31,155 nucleotides of DNA. Source: CAJGDV01 sp036667875 (lineage in GTDB: Bacteria > Bacillota_I > Bacilli_A > RF39 > UBA660). The position numbers and the translations under genes are program-made. The stretch is taken from contig JAVWTD010000010.1 in assembly GCA_036667875.1 (NCBI GenBank), forward strand, positions 1 through 31,155, in the 5' to 3' direction. Within the stretch, counting starts at the first letter, position 1. Every line of letters begins with the position of its first letter. Shown one piece after another: positions 20,497 to 28,739 of this stretch. The notes beneath the pieces are model-generated. The model was given only the letters and a program-made list of their open reading frames with translations. It was not told where the DNA came from and did no database searches.

Positions 20497-22140
20497 ATGA
20501 ATGAAGAATTAGCAAATTTAATATTTCCAAATATTACAAAAACAGTAGAAGATTATGAATTAATGTATCCAGAAAGAAAACTAGAAGATGGAGCAAAAGT
20601 TACAAGATACGCTCCATCCCCAACTGGATTTATCCACATAGGAGCTTTATTATCATCATTTACTGCTAATGTAATAGCACGTCAATCAAAAGGCGTTTAT
20701 TACCTTAGAATAGAAGATACAGACACAGCAAGAACCGTAGAAAACGGAGTTAATACAATAATTGAAGGATTAAAAGAGTTTGGAGTAGAATTTGATGAAG
20801 GACCACAAACAGACGGAACTCAAACTGGAAACTACGGACCTTATGTACAAAGTGAAAGAAAAGAAATATATCACGCTTTTATTAAACACCTTATTATAAA
20901 AGGTTTAGCGTATCCATGTTTTTGTACAAAAGAAGAAATAAATACAGTTAGAGAACATCAAACAGAAACAAAAAAAAGAATAGGATATTATGGCAAATAC
21001 GCTAAATGTCGTAATCTAACAACGTTACAAGCAATAGAGAAAATAAAAAATGGTGAAGACTATATAATAAGATTAAAATCACCTGGATGCTTTGATAAAA
21101 AAATCGTCATCAATGATTTAATCAAAGGTAAAATAGAGATGCCTGAAAATGATATAGACGTTCCTATAATGAAAGGGGACGGACTACCAACATATCATTT
21201 TGCTCATTTAGTAGACGATCATTTAATGCGTACTACTCATATAACAAGAGGAGATGAATGGTTACCATCAGTTCCACTTCATATTCAATTATTTCAAGTA
21301 TTTGGATTCAAAGCACCAAACTACGCTCATCTATCCCCAATCTCTAAAACAGAAAATGGGACAGTAAGAAAAATATCAAAAAGAAAAGATCCAGAAGCCG
21401 CTATGAGTTATTACCACGAAGAAGGAATACCAGAATACGCAGTAATGCTTTACTTAGCAACACTAGTTAACAGTAATTTCGAAGAATGGTATAACGCCAA
21501 TAAAAAAGCAAACTACATGGACTTTAAATTTGACTTCAAAAAAATGAGCAAATCATGTCCATTATTTGATAATGATAAATTAAATAATATATCAAAAATA
21601 TATATAAGCATGCAAACAGCTAGTGATTTATATGAAAAAGCATGCACTTACTTTAAAAAATATGATAAAGAATTTTATCAAATATTTACAAATGATAAAA
21701 ATTTCTCTATAAACTTACTTAATATTGAAAGAGAAATAAAAAAACCAAGAAAAGATATCGCAAAATATAAAGATATTAAAACAGAATTCGCATACATGTA
21801 TGATGAACTATTTGATTCAATTAAAGAATATGATTTTAATACCATAACAGACATTAATGAAATAAGAAATATAATAAATACATACATAAATGAATACTAT
21901 AGTGATGAAGATACAAAAGAAGAATGGTTTAATAAATGCAAAGACCTTAGTAACAAACTAGGATACGCTAGCGATATGAAACTATATAAAGAAGATCCTT
22001 CTAAATTTAAAGGAAATATAGCAGATGTTACAACAGTAATAAGAGTAGCTCTTACAAAAAAAGCAATGACACCAGACTTATATGACTTATTAAAATTATT
22101 AGGAAAAGAAAAAATAAAAAATAGATTTAGTAAAATCTAA
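20497..22140 (+). CDS. gltX: Glutamyl-tRNA synthetase (long, clostridial-type)
   Basis: 547 residues. Class I synthetase charging tRNA-Glu, and in organisms without GlnRS also tRNA-Gln for GatCAB. APSPTGFIHIGALLSS (about 38-53) carries the HIGH-type motif HIGA; KISKRKDPEA (about 289) is the KMSKS-type loop. YYLRIEDTDTAR and GDEWLPSVPLHIQLFQ are family signatures. It is longer than typical Bacillus GltX (about 483) and matches the ~550-residue type common in clostridia, with an N-terminal extension before the Rossmann fold. RBS AGGTGG before ATG 20497. No glutaminyl-specific features seen. Confidence 0.93.
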   Translation: MNEELANLIFPNITKTVEDYELMYPERKLEDGAKVTRYAPSPTGFIHIGALLSSFTANVIARQSKGVYYLRIEDTDTARTVENGVNTIIEGLKEFGVEFDEGPQTDGTQTGNYGPYVQSERKEIYHAFIKHLIIKGLAYPCFCTKEEINTVREHQTETKKRIGYYGKYAKCRNLTTLQAIEKIKNGEDYIIRLKSPGCFDKKIVINDLIKGKIEMPENDIDVPIMKGDGLPTYHFAHLVDDHLMRTTHITRGDEWLPSVPLHIQLFQVFGFKAPNYAHLSPISKTENGTVRKISKRKDPEAAMSYYHEEGIPEYAVMLYLATLVNSNFEEWYNANKKANYMDFKFDFKKMSKSCPLFDNDKLNNISKIYISMQTASDLYEKACTYFKKYDKEFYQIFTNDKNFSINLLNIEREIKKPRKDIAKYKDIKTEFAYMYDELFDSIKEYDFNTITDINEIRNIINTYINEYYSDEDTKEEWFNKCKDLSNKLGYASDMKLYKEDPSKFKGNIADVTTVIRVALTKKAMTPDLYDLLKLLGKEKIKNRFSKI

Positions 22141-22154
22141 AAGTATGTTATAAT
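22126..22154 (+). promoter_or_regulatory. Promoter of the pheST T-box operon
   Basis: TTTAGT (22126-22131) and TATAAT (22149-22154) with a 17-nt spacer. The -35 lies inside the end of gltX. Start expected near 22161. Confidence 0.6.
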
Positions 22155-22160
22155 ATAAAC

Positions 22161-22376
22161 AGTCGCAATGAAAAGAAATAGTAATAAGAACTTATCTTAT
22201 AGAGAGTTAATGAGTGGTGGAAATTAACAGAAAAAAACTTATGAATTCATCTTTGAGCTTTGTAAAAGAAAATTTACAACGGTAACGCGTTATAGTATCA
22301 AGTTAGTAGAAATACTATAAATTAAGGTGGTACCACGTAATCACGTCCTTATTCTGGGCGTGGTTTTTTTATAGGA
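22161..22376 (+). promoter_or_regulatory. T-box riboswitch, Phe-specific, controlling pheST
   Basis: The leader has AGAGAG (about 22201-22206), a GGTGG distal element, a likely specifier triplet TTC (Phe, 22246-22248 in GAATTCATC), and the T-box proper AAGGTGGTACCACG (22324-22337). The terminator CACGTCC (22342-22348)/GGGCGTG (22356-22362) plus T-run competes with an antiterminator in which AAGG pairs with CCTT and ACG with CGT. Uncharged tRNA-Phe would stabilise the antiterminator and allow pheST transcription. Confidence 0.9.
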
Positions 22377-22385
22377 GGAAATAAA

Positions 22386-23417
22386 ATGGAAAACATAAAA
22401 GAAGAAATTATTGAACAACTAAATACATGTAATGACCTTAATACCCTTAACGACATAAAAATAAAATATATGGGTAAAAAAGGAATCATAAATGATTTAA
22501 CCGCCAAATTAAAAGACATGACAATAGAAGAAAAAAAAGAATTTGGAAAAAAACTTAATGAAATAAAAGTTGAAGTTACAAATATCATTGAAACTAAAAA
22601 AGAAGAAATTGAAACAAATATAATAAATGAAAAATTAAAAAACGAAACAATTGATGTAACACTTCCATCAACAAAAATTAAAGTTGGATGTCCAAATATT
22701 TTAGAAAAAGTAGTAGAAGAACTAGAAGAACTTATGATGAGCATGGGGTACGATGTAGTAGAAGGACCAGAAGTAGAATTAGACAAATATAATTTTGAAC
22801 TATTAAATCTGCCTATTGGTCACCCTGCTAGAGATGCACAAGATACTTTTTATATAGAAGATGAAACTATATTATTAAGAAGTCAAACATCTCCCGTTCA
22901 AGCAAGAACAATGGAATCATTAAAAGGACAAGAACCAATTAGAATAATATGCCCTGGAAAAACCTATAGAAGAGACGATGATGACGCAACACACTCTCAC
23001 CAATTCACACAAATGGAAGGACTACTAATTGATAAAGACATATCACTTGCCAACTTAAAAGCAACATTTGATATAATTGCAAAAAAACTATTTGGTAGTG
23101 ATCGTTTAACAAGATTTAGACCAAGTTTTTACCCATTTACTGAGCCTTCAGTAGAACTAGATATATCTTGCTTTAACTGTGGTCAAAAAGGATGTAGTAT
23201 ATGTAAAAACACAGGATGGATAACAGTAGGAGGAGCCGGAATGGTTCACTATAAAGTATTAGAAAACTGTGGATATGACCCACTTGTTTGGAGTGGATTT
23301 GCATTTGGTTTTGGTGTTGAGAGATTAACAATGCTAAAATATGGAATAAGTGATGTAAGAACAATCTATACAAACGACTTAAGAAACAACAAAAATTATA
23401 ATAGAAGGGATGTGTAA
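22386..23417 (+). CDS. pheS: Phenylalanyl-tRNA synthetase alpha subunit
   Basis: 343 residues, the usual length. It forms the alpha2beta2 enzyme with PheT and contains the catalytic class II core. An N-terminal coiled coil (about 1-85) binds tRNA. Motif 2 region RTMESLKGQEPIRIICPGKTYRRDDDDATHSHQF is intact across its usual pieces (RTM, GKTYRRD, THSHQF), followed by QMEGL; motif 3 is GFGVERLTML (about 303). The CFNCGQKGCSICKNTGW insert with four Cys is usual in the bacterial alpha subunit. RBS AGGAGG directly after the T-box terminator. pheT starts 3 nt after its stop. Confidence 0.97.
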   Translation: MENIKEEIIEQLNTCNDLNTLNDIKIKYMGKKGIINDLTAKLKDMTIEEKKEFGKKLNEIKVEVTNIIETKKEEIETNIINEKLKNETIDVTLPSTKIKVGCPNILEKVVEELEELMMSMGYDVVEGPEVELDKYNFELLNLPIGHPARDAQDTFYIEDETILLRSQTSPVQARTMESLKGQEPIRIICPGKTYRRDDDDATHSHQFTQMEGLLIDKDISLANLKATFDIIAKKLFGSDRLTRFRPSFYPFTEPSVELDISCFNCGQKGCSICKNTGWITVGGAGMVHYKVLENCGYDPLVWSGFAFGFGVERLTMLKYGISDVRTIYTNDLRNNKNYNRRDV

Positions 23418-23420
23418 TTA

Positions 23421-25793
23421 ATGATTAGTATGAATTGGGTTAAAGACTATGTCGATTTAGACAATGTAGATCTAATAGACTTAGCGGATAAAATAACAAC
23501 TGCAGGAGTTAATGTAGAATCAGTTTTAACTTCTAAAATCAATAATCTAGTAATTGGAGAAATTATAGAAACAAGAAAACACCCAGATAGTGATCACTTA
23601 AATATCTGTCAAGTAAACCTAGGAAACACAGTAACTCAAATAGTTTGTGGAGCCTCTAACGTAAGACCAGGATTGAAAGTTGTTGTAGCAACTCCAGGAG
23701 CCTTGTTACCAGATAATTTTCTAATAAAATCATCAACTATAAGAGGAGAAGAATCAAACGGAATGATTTGTGCTCTTTATGAATTAGGACTCGTTTTAAA
23801 AACTCAAGAATTATATGATGCCGGTATTGAAGAATTAGGAAGTGATGCAGTAGTCGGAACTGACCCCTTAAAATACCTAGGTTATGATGACACTCTTTAT
23901 AATTTAGACCTTAATCCAAATAGAATGATTGACTGCACAAACCACTTAGGATTTGCTTATGAAGTAGCAAGTGTTCTAGGACTTAAAGTAAAAGAACCAA
24001 ACATAACAACAAGTCCAATCACTGAATCTATATTAGATAAATTAGATATAGAAGTAGAAACAGAAAACTGTACAATGTACAATGCTAAAATGGTAAAGAA
24101 TTTAAAAATACAACCATCCCCTAAATTTATGCAAGAACGAATTCTAAAAGCTGGAATGAGACCAATTAATAATATAGTAGATATAAGTAACTATGTAATG
24201 TTAGAATATGGTCAACCACTTCATTTCTTTGACGCTGATAAACTTAATCAAACAATATTAGTAAGAATGGCAAAAGAAAATGAAGAAATAACACTACTAG
24301 ATAAAAGAACTCTTTTATTAGATACAAACGACATAGTTATAACTGATGGAGAAAATCCAATATGCCTAGCAGGCGTTATGGGAGGAAACAATTCAGGAGT
24401 AGACGAAAACACCAAAAACATTATAATTGAAAGTGCAATATTTAGTTCATCAAATGTAAGACGCACATCCCTAAAATATGATTTAAGAAGTGAAGCATCA
24501 TTAAGATATGAAAAAGGACTTAATTATCTTTACTGTGAAACAGCCATAGAAAGAGCATGTCACTTACTTGAAAAATACGCAAACGGTTCTGTTCTAACAG
24601 GAACAATTTCATATGATGAAATAGATAAAACACCAAAAATTGCAAAAGTATCATTAAATGAAATCAATAAAACCTTAGGAGTAACAATGACTTTAGATGA
24701 TTGTAAAAAGTCACTTAACAATCTAGGATTTGACTATACTCTACAAGATGAAACCCTAACAGTAACAATTCCTACAAGAAGATTAGATGTAGAACCAAAT
24801 AAAGCAGATCTTATAGAAGAAATAGGAAGACTATACGGATACGCAAATATTTTATCAGTTTTACCAAAAATTGAAAATAAAAAAGGCGAATACATAGGAA
24901 ATGTCAAAGTAAGAAAACAATTATCAAAACTACTAAGAGGACTAGGATTAGATGAAACAAGAACATACCTACTTCAAAATGAAGAAGACTCTAAATTATT
25001 TAACTTTGAATTTGGTAAAAAAATAGAACTCCTAAAACCAATGAGTGGTGATAAAAAAATTGTTAGACAATCTATTCTACCTGCTTTACTTAAAGTAATA
25101 GATTATAATAACTCAAGAAAAGTAAATGATGTATTTATTTATGAAATAGCTAATACATATAAAGATGAAAATACTGAAACTACTAAAATAGCAATAAGCA
25201 TGAAAGGCAACTTTCTAATAAATAACTGGAATAATATAAATGTAAAAGTAGATTTTTACCTAATAAAAGGCGTAGTAGAAAACATTCTAGACTATTTAGG
25301 ATTTAAAAATAGATATTCATTCCAAGTGTCTGAAATTCCAAACATGCACCCAGGAAAAAGTTGTGTAGTATTACTAGACAGAAAACCAGTTGGATTTGTA
25401 GGAAGAGTACATCCAAAAACAAGAAAAGACGAAGTTTACGTAGCAGAACTAGACATGACTGCATTAGCAAACCTAAAAGTAAAACCAATCAAACATAAAG
25501 AACCATCAAAATTCCCTGAAATCACAAAAGATTTATCATTTGTCATAAAAAAAGACTGTTCAAGTGAACAATTAATGAATCAAATAAAAAAATCAGGAGG
25601 AAGGCTATTAGATAAAATAGAAGTATTTGATGTTTATGTTGGAGACAATGTCTTAGAAAATGAAAAATCAATAGCGTATTCACTTACATTTAAAGATGAT
25701 ACAAGAACACTCGAAGATTCTGAAATAAATTTAATTTTAGAAAAAATAATAAATGAAGTTGAAACAAAAATGTCTGCAAAATTAAGAAGATAA
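23421..25793 (+). CDS. pheT: Phenylalanyl-tRNA synthetase beta subunit
   Basis: 790 residues, usual length. N-terminal OB-fold tRNA-binding (EMAP-like) domain, about 40-150 (VIGEIIETRKHPDSDHLNIC, IVCGASNVR). B3/B4 editing domain about 210-380 (QPLHFFDADKL, MGGNNSGV, SSNVRRTSLKYDLRSEASLR). B5 domain about 400-475 (VSLNEINKTLGV). A catalytic-like core domain, then the C-terminal FDX-ACB anticodon-binding domain about 695-790 (PSKFPEITKDLSFVI). All domains are present in order. RBS AAGGGATG overlaps the end of pheS, so the subunits are made together. Confidence 0.97.
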   Translation: MISMNWVKDYVDLDNVDLIDLADKITTAGVNVESVLTSKINNLVIGEIIETRKHPDSDHLNICQVNLGNTVTQIVCGASNVRPGLKVVVATPGALLPDNFLIKSSTIRGEESNGMICALYELGLVLKTQELYDAGIEELGSDAVVGTDPLKYLGYDDTLYNLDLNPNRMIDCTNHLGFAYEVASVLGLKVKEPNITTSPITESILDKLDIEVETENCTMYNAKMVKNLKIQPSPKFMQERILKAGMRPINNIVDISNYVMLEYGQPLHFFDADKLNQTILVRMAKENEEITLLDKRTLLLDTNDIVITDGENPICLAGVMGGNNSGVDENTKNIIIESAIFSSSNVRRTSLKYDLRSEASLRYEKGLNYLYCETAIERACHLLEKYANGSVLTGTISYDEIDKTPKIAKVSLNEINKTLGVTMTLDDCKKSLNNLGFDYTLQDETLTVTIPTRRLDVEPNKADLIEEIGRLYGYANILSVLPKIENKKGEYIGNVKVRKQLSKLLRGLGLDETRTYLLQNEEDSKLFNFEFGKKIELLKPMSGDKKIVRQSILPALLKVIDYNNSRKVNDVFIYEIANTYKDENTETTKIAISMKGNFLINNWNNINVKVDFYLIKGVVENILDYLGFKNRYSFQVSEIPNMHPGKSCVVLLDRKPVGFVGRVHPKTRKDEVYVAELDMTALANLKVKPIKHKEPSKFPEITKDLSFVIKKDCSSEQLMNQIKKSGGRLLDKIEVFDVYVGDNVLENEKSIAYSLTFKDDTRTLEDSEINLILEKIINEVETKMSAKLRR

Positions 25794-25810
25794 ATTTTAT
25801 CTTCTTTTTT
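25784..25810 (+). terminator. Terminator of pheST
   Basis: AAGAAGATA (25784-25792) pairs with TATCTTCTT (25798-25806), followed by Ts. The stem overlaps the pheT stop codon. Confidence 0.8.
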
Positions 25811-25840
25811 AATAACCAAATCCATTAGACACTATTTTTT

Positions 25841-25890
25841 AATTTTAACTATATACTTTAAATACTAAATTTGTTATAATTATTTTAGAA
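25841..25890 (+). repeat. Promoter element, copy A of a 50-bp repeat
   Basis: This 50-nt block matches 31081-31130 at 44 of 50 positions, including the identical run CTAAATTTGTTATAATTATT (20 nt). It contains TATAAT at 25875-25880. The -35 at the normal distance is not consensus, so the shared upstream part (TTTAACTATRTACTTTA) may be an activator or repressor site. A 127-nt leader follows before the Fic gene, holding only tiny frames such as a 4-codon ATG-GTT-AAA-CTT-stop at 25894. Confidence 0.65.
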
Positions 25891-26017
25891 AGTATGGTTA
25901 AACTTTAAAGATTATTGAAAATTAGACACCACCATGAAACAAGATATATAAAAGGTTAAAAATAATGAAATAAAAATCTAATAATTAATAACGAAGAAAT
26001 AGAATAGAGAGGTTAAT

Positions 26018-26848
26018 ATGGAAAATAATTTAAATGGAGCATTAAACGAATATAAAGAAACAAAAGAAACAACCGATAAGGTAATAAAACAATTATATTG
26101 GGATATGGCCATTGGACTTCAAAAGGTAGATAATTTAACTCCTTCACCTTATATGATTAGTCTAGTTAAAGAAAATATAAATGGAAAGATTAGTACTTCT
26201 GAAGTTCTAGAAAAATTAAACAGTTATTATGAAACTAAATATGAAAACAATAAAATAATAACTAATGAATTAGAATGCGATTTAGTAGCAACTAGAATCA
26301 ACGAATTATTAAATGATAATAGTTTTGGAATGTATCCTATAACTTTTAAAAACATTCACAAATATTTATTTAAAGATATATATGATTTTGCAGGTATATA
26401 TAGAAACGTTAACATAACAAAAAGTGAACCAGTTTTAAAAGGTGATACCGTTAATTATTTGCCATATCATCAACTAGAAGAAGGCTTAGAACATGACTTC
26501 AATAAAGAAAAAGAGTTTGATTATTCTAAATTATCTATGAATGATAAAATAATTCATATAGCAAAATTCACATCAACTATATGGCAGGCACATCCATTTA
26601 GAGAAGGGAATACCAGAACTACAGCAGTATTAATCGAAAAGTATTTAAGAAATATGGGATTTAATATAAATAATGAATTATTTAAAGACTATTCAGTATA
26701 TTTTAGAAATGCTTTAGTAAGATCAAATTATACTAATGTTTCTAAAAATATATACCCTTCCTATGAATATTTAAATAAATTTTTTGAAAATCTACTAATT
26801 GATAAAAACAATATTTTATTAAATGAAGATATGGTAATAAATGATTAA
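26018..26848 (+). CDS. Fic-domain protein with VbhA-like N-terminal helical region
   Basis: 276 residues. Fic enzymes transfer AMP (or related groups) to protein hydroxyls. The Fic motif is HPFREGNTRTTA (about 193-204); the catalytic His and the phosphate-binding residues are present, with Thr where the consensus second Gly lies and no second Arg. The flap region 'ITKSEPVLKGDTVNYLPYHQLEEGLEH' precedes it. The N-terminal ~65 residues (YWDMAIGLQKVDNLTPSPYMISLVKENINGKIS, read in segments) resemble the VbhA antitoxin fold, but where the inhibitory (S/T)xxxE(G/N) Glu would sit there is AIGLQK with Gln. RBS GAGAGG. Monocistronic, so any antitoxin would have to be internal. Target unknown. Confidence 0.9.
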   Translation: MENNLNGALNEYKETKETTDKVIKQLYWDMAIGLQKVDNLTPSPYMISLVKENINGKISTSEVLEKLNSYYETKYENNKIITNELECDLVATRINELLNDNSFGMYPITFKNIHKYLFKDIYDFAGIYRNVNITKSEPVLKGDTVNYLPYHQLEEGLEHDFNKEKEFDYSKLSMNDKIIHIAKFTSTIWQAHPFREGNTRTTAVLIEKYLRNMGFNINNELFKDYSVYFRNALVRSNYTNVSKNIYPSYEYLNKFFENLLIDKNNILLNEDMVIND

Positions 26849-26876
26849 GAACCTAGTTTAAACTAAGTTCTTTTAT
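26847..26876 (+). terminator. Terminator of the Fic gene
   Basis: AAGAACCTAGTT with AACTAAGTTCTT (26847-26872), one C-A mismatch, small loop, followed by TTTATTTT. Confidence 0.75.
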
Positions 26877-26937
26877 TTTAGGTATAATGCTTTAAAAATC
26901 TACAATTAAAGACAATTTATATTACAAGTTAAACTTA

Positions 26938-26966
26938 TTAATTCTACCAACATTCTATGATATAAT
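26938..26966 (+). promoter_or_regulatory. Promoter of the 26989 gene
   Basis: TTAATT (26938-26943) and TATAAT (26961-26966) with 17-nt spacing. Transcription would start about 26973, leaving a leader of ~16 nt that is mostly the ribosome site (AAGTAGGA). Confidence 0.6.
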
Positions 26967-26988
26967 AGATTAAGAAAGTAGGAATAAT

Positions 26989-28467
26989 ATGGAAGAGTAT
27001 TTTATAGAAACATTAAATAGTATACTGAACCTTCAAAATATAAGTAACCAAGAAAAAGTAAGCAGAATAAAAAAAACAGATATTGATGAATATCTAAACA
27101 AACGTTTTAATGATGCCCAACTAATTGACTTACTAAACCCATTATTACTACTAACAACAAAAAACGAACTAGTCTATAAAGAAATAGTAGAACAAATACT
27201 AAATATAAATATCGATGAATATCTAGAAAGCATTCAATCAATTGACAAAGAATACATTATAGTAACAGTAGAAGACTATATAGATTTATTTAATAATAGA
27301 AGTAAAATACACAAATACATGGCTAAAACCTATTTAGATAATGAAAGAAAAACAGGCTTATTAAAACCAATTAAACATAATATAAACATATCAAATAAAA
27401 TACTTATAGAAGGACTATATAAACAAAACAAAACAATTCTAAAAACAATAATAAAATCTATAAAATGCCTAGACACAGAAGACAACAAAATAATATATCT
27501 TTTAGAATATCTAAAGAAAAATAATAAAAAATATGTAATATCAAAAAATAAATATAAAAAATATAAAGAATTTAAAATAACAAATGTGCTTATATCAAAA
27601 TTATCTAGATTTAATAACATAAAATTTAAAATTATAGAATCAAACAAAATTTATTTATCCCTTAAAAAAGAAATAATTAAAGAAAGTTTTCTAATAAATC
27701 AAACAGTTAAAATATATCAAAACAAATATATCGACGAAAATGCATATCTATCAATTAAAAATAAATACATAATAAATAAAGATGAAGAATTTTATCTAAA
27801 AAACAATAATTATTTTGAAACAGAAATAAAATCAAATATTTATGCATATCAAAAAATAGTCGAAGAACTAAAAGAAGACTATCGTATAAACAGAAGAGAA
27901 ATAGAAAAAATAGAACAAAAAATAAAACTAGAAAAACTTAAAAGATGCACAAAATCCTACAACGAAGTTAAATATGAATTTAATAACTTTAAAAACTTAA
28001 ATAATAATTTATTTAATTATGAATATAAGAATGGCTATAAAAAAACACTTCAAGAATTAGTAAAATCAAAAAGCATGTTCCTAGACGGAATAACTAACGA
28101 TATCTTAAAATTTGATTCAAACGAATTACGTAAATTCAAAGAAGAAAAAAAAGACTGTGAATTCTATAATTCACTTATTCTAGATAATATAATAAGTTTA
28201 AGTAATGATGAAGCAGAATTTAATATGATGGTAATGGATACTAAAGAACTTAGAACCCTAAAAGAAGCCCTATTTTACGGCAAACTAAAATACCTTGACA
28301 ACTTATCAACAATATCAGAAAACAAGCTAGAAACATACCAAAACACCAAAATAGACCATAACGAAGCAATCATTTATACAAGAGGAATAATAAAAAAAAT
28401 AAGTGAACTAAATGCCATACTAGACAAGAACCTAAATAAATATTTTCTAGATCAAAGAAGAATATAA
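26989..28467 (+). CDS. Large helical protein, unknown
   Basis: 492 residues, extremely Lys/Asn/Ile/Glu-rich and probably almost all helix. No signal peptide or clear membrane segment. The first ~150 residues are a helical domain with Asp-Glu-Tyr-Leu repeats (DEYLNKRF, DEYLESIQ). A Lys-rich stretch (about 175-210) has a basic, possibly nucleic-acid-contacting character. Residues about 285-330 form a predicted coiled coil (ELKEDYRINRREIEKIEQKI). The C-terminal ~130 residues are again helical with Asn-Leu repeats. No enzyme motif is visible and I do not recognise a family. It is monocistronic with its own promoter and terminator. Confidence 0.75.
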   Translation: MEEYFIETLNSILNLQNISNQEKVSRIKKTDIDEYLNKRFNDAQLIDLLNPLLLLTTKNELVYKEIVEQILNINIDEYLESIQSIDKEYIIVTVEDYIDLFNNRSKIHKYMAKTYLDNERKTGLLKPIKHNINISNKILIEGLYKQNKTILKTIIKSIKCLDTEDNKIIYLLEYLKKNNKKYVISKNKYKKYKEFKITNVLISKLSRFNNIKFKIIESNKIYLSLKKEIIKESFLINQTVKIYQNKYIDENAYLSIKNKYIINKDEEFYLKNNNYFETEIKSNIYAYQKIVEELKEDYRINRREIEKIEQKIKLEKLKRCTKSYNEVKYEFNNFKNLNNNLFNYEYKNGYKKTLQELVKSKSMFLDGITNDILKFDSNELRKFKEEKKDCEFYNSLILDNIISLSNDEAEFNMMVMDTKELRTLKEALFYGKLKYLDNLSTISENKLETYQNTKIDHNEAIIYTRGIIKKISELNAILDKNLNKYFLDQRRI

Positions 28468-28485
28468 TAAAATTCTTCTTTTTTC
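28454..28485 (+). terminator. Terminator of the 26989 gene
   Basis: AAAGAAGAAT (28454-28463), 8-nt loop, ATTCTTCTTT (28472-28481), followed by Ts. The loop and right arm overlap the sigma-E-like promoter of yqfC. Confidence 0.8.
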
Positions 28486-28492
28486 ATAAAAT
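28464..28492 (+). promoter_or_regulatory. Sigma-E-like promoter of yqfC-yqfD
   Basis: ATAATAA (28464-28470), 14-nt spacer, CATAAAAT (28485-28492), then ATG 16 nt later. Nearly the same as the sigK promoter (ATAATAT, 14 nt, CATATAAT). No TATAAT promoter is present here. In Bacillus yqfCD belongs to the sigma-E regulon. Confidence 0.55.
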
Positions 28493-28508
28493 TAAATAGG
28501 GTGATTGA

Positions 28509-28739
28509 ATGATTAACTTTAGAAACTTAATATTAGAAACTGAATTTAAAATAATATTAATGAAAAACAGAATAAATATAGTAAACTATCAAAACATAAT
28601 AGAAATAAAAGATAAATATATTGAAGTAGACTATACAGGAGGAAAAGTAATAATAGAAGGAAGAAACATGTCCCTTCAAAAAATGCTTAACGACGAAATA
28701 TTATTAACAGGAAAAATAGAAAACGTAAAATTTATATGA
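28509..28739 (+). CDS. yqfC: Sporulation protein YqfC
   Basis: 76 residues, small YabP/YqfC-family protein. Expected features: 'NIVNYQNIIEIKDKYIEV' (the I-x-N-x-x-x-I-x-x pattern), 'GGKVIIEGRNMSLQKMLNDEI' and a final 'LLTGKIENVKF', the family ending G-x-I-x-x-V-x-F. In Bacillus it acts in the mother cell from stage III/IV; its biochemical role is not established. RBS GGGTGATTG before ATG 28509. It overlaps yqfD by four bases (ATGA). Confidence 0.85.
   Translation: MINFRNLILETEFKIILMKNRINIVNYQNIIEIKDKYIEVDYTGGKVIIEGRNMSLQKMLNDEILLTGKIENVKFI

Noticed and set aside
22349..22786. 145-residue Ser/Phe-rich frame on the minus strand over pheS
   Set aside because: Shadow of the Glu/Asp/Lys-rich pheS coiled-coil region; it would also run through the T-box terminator.
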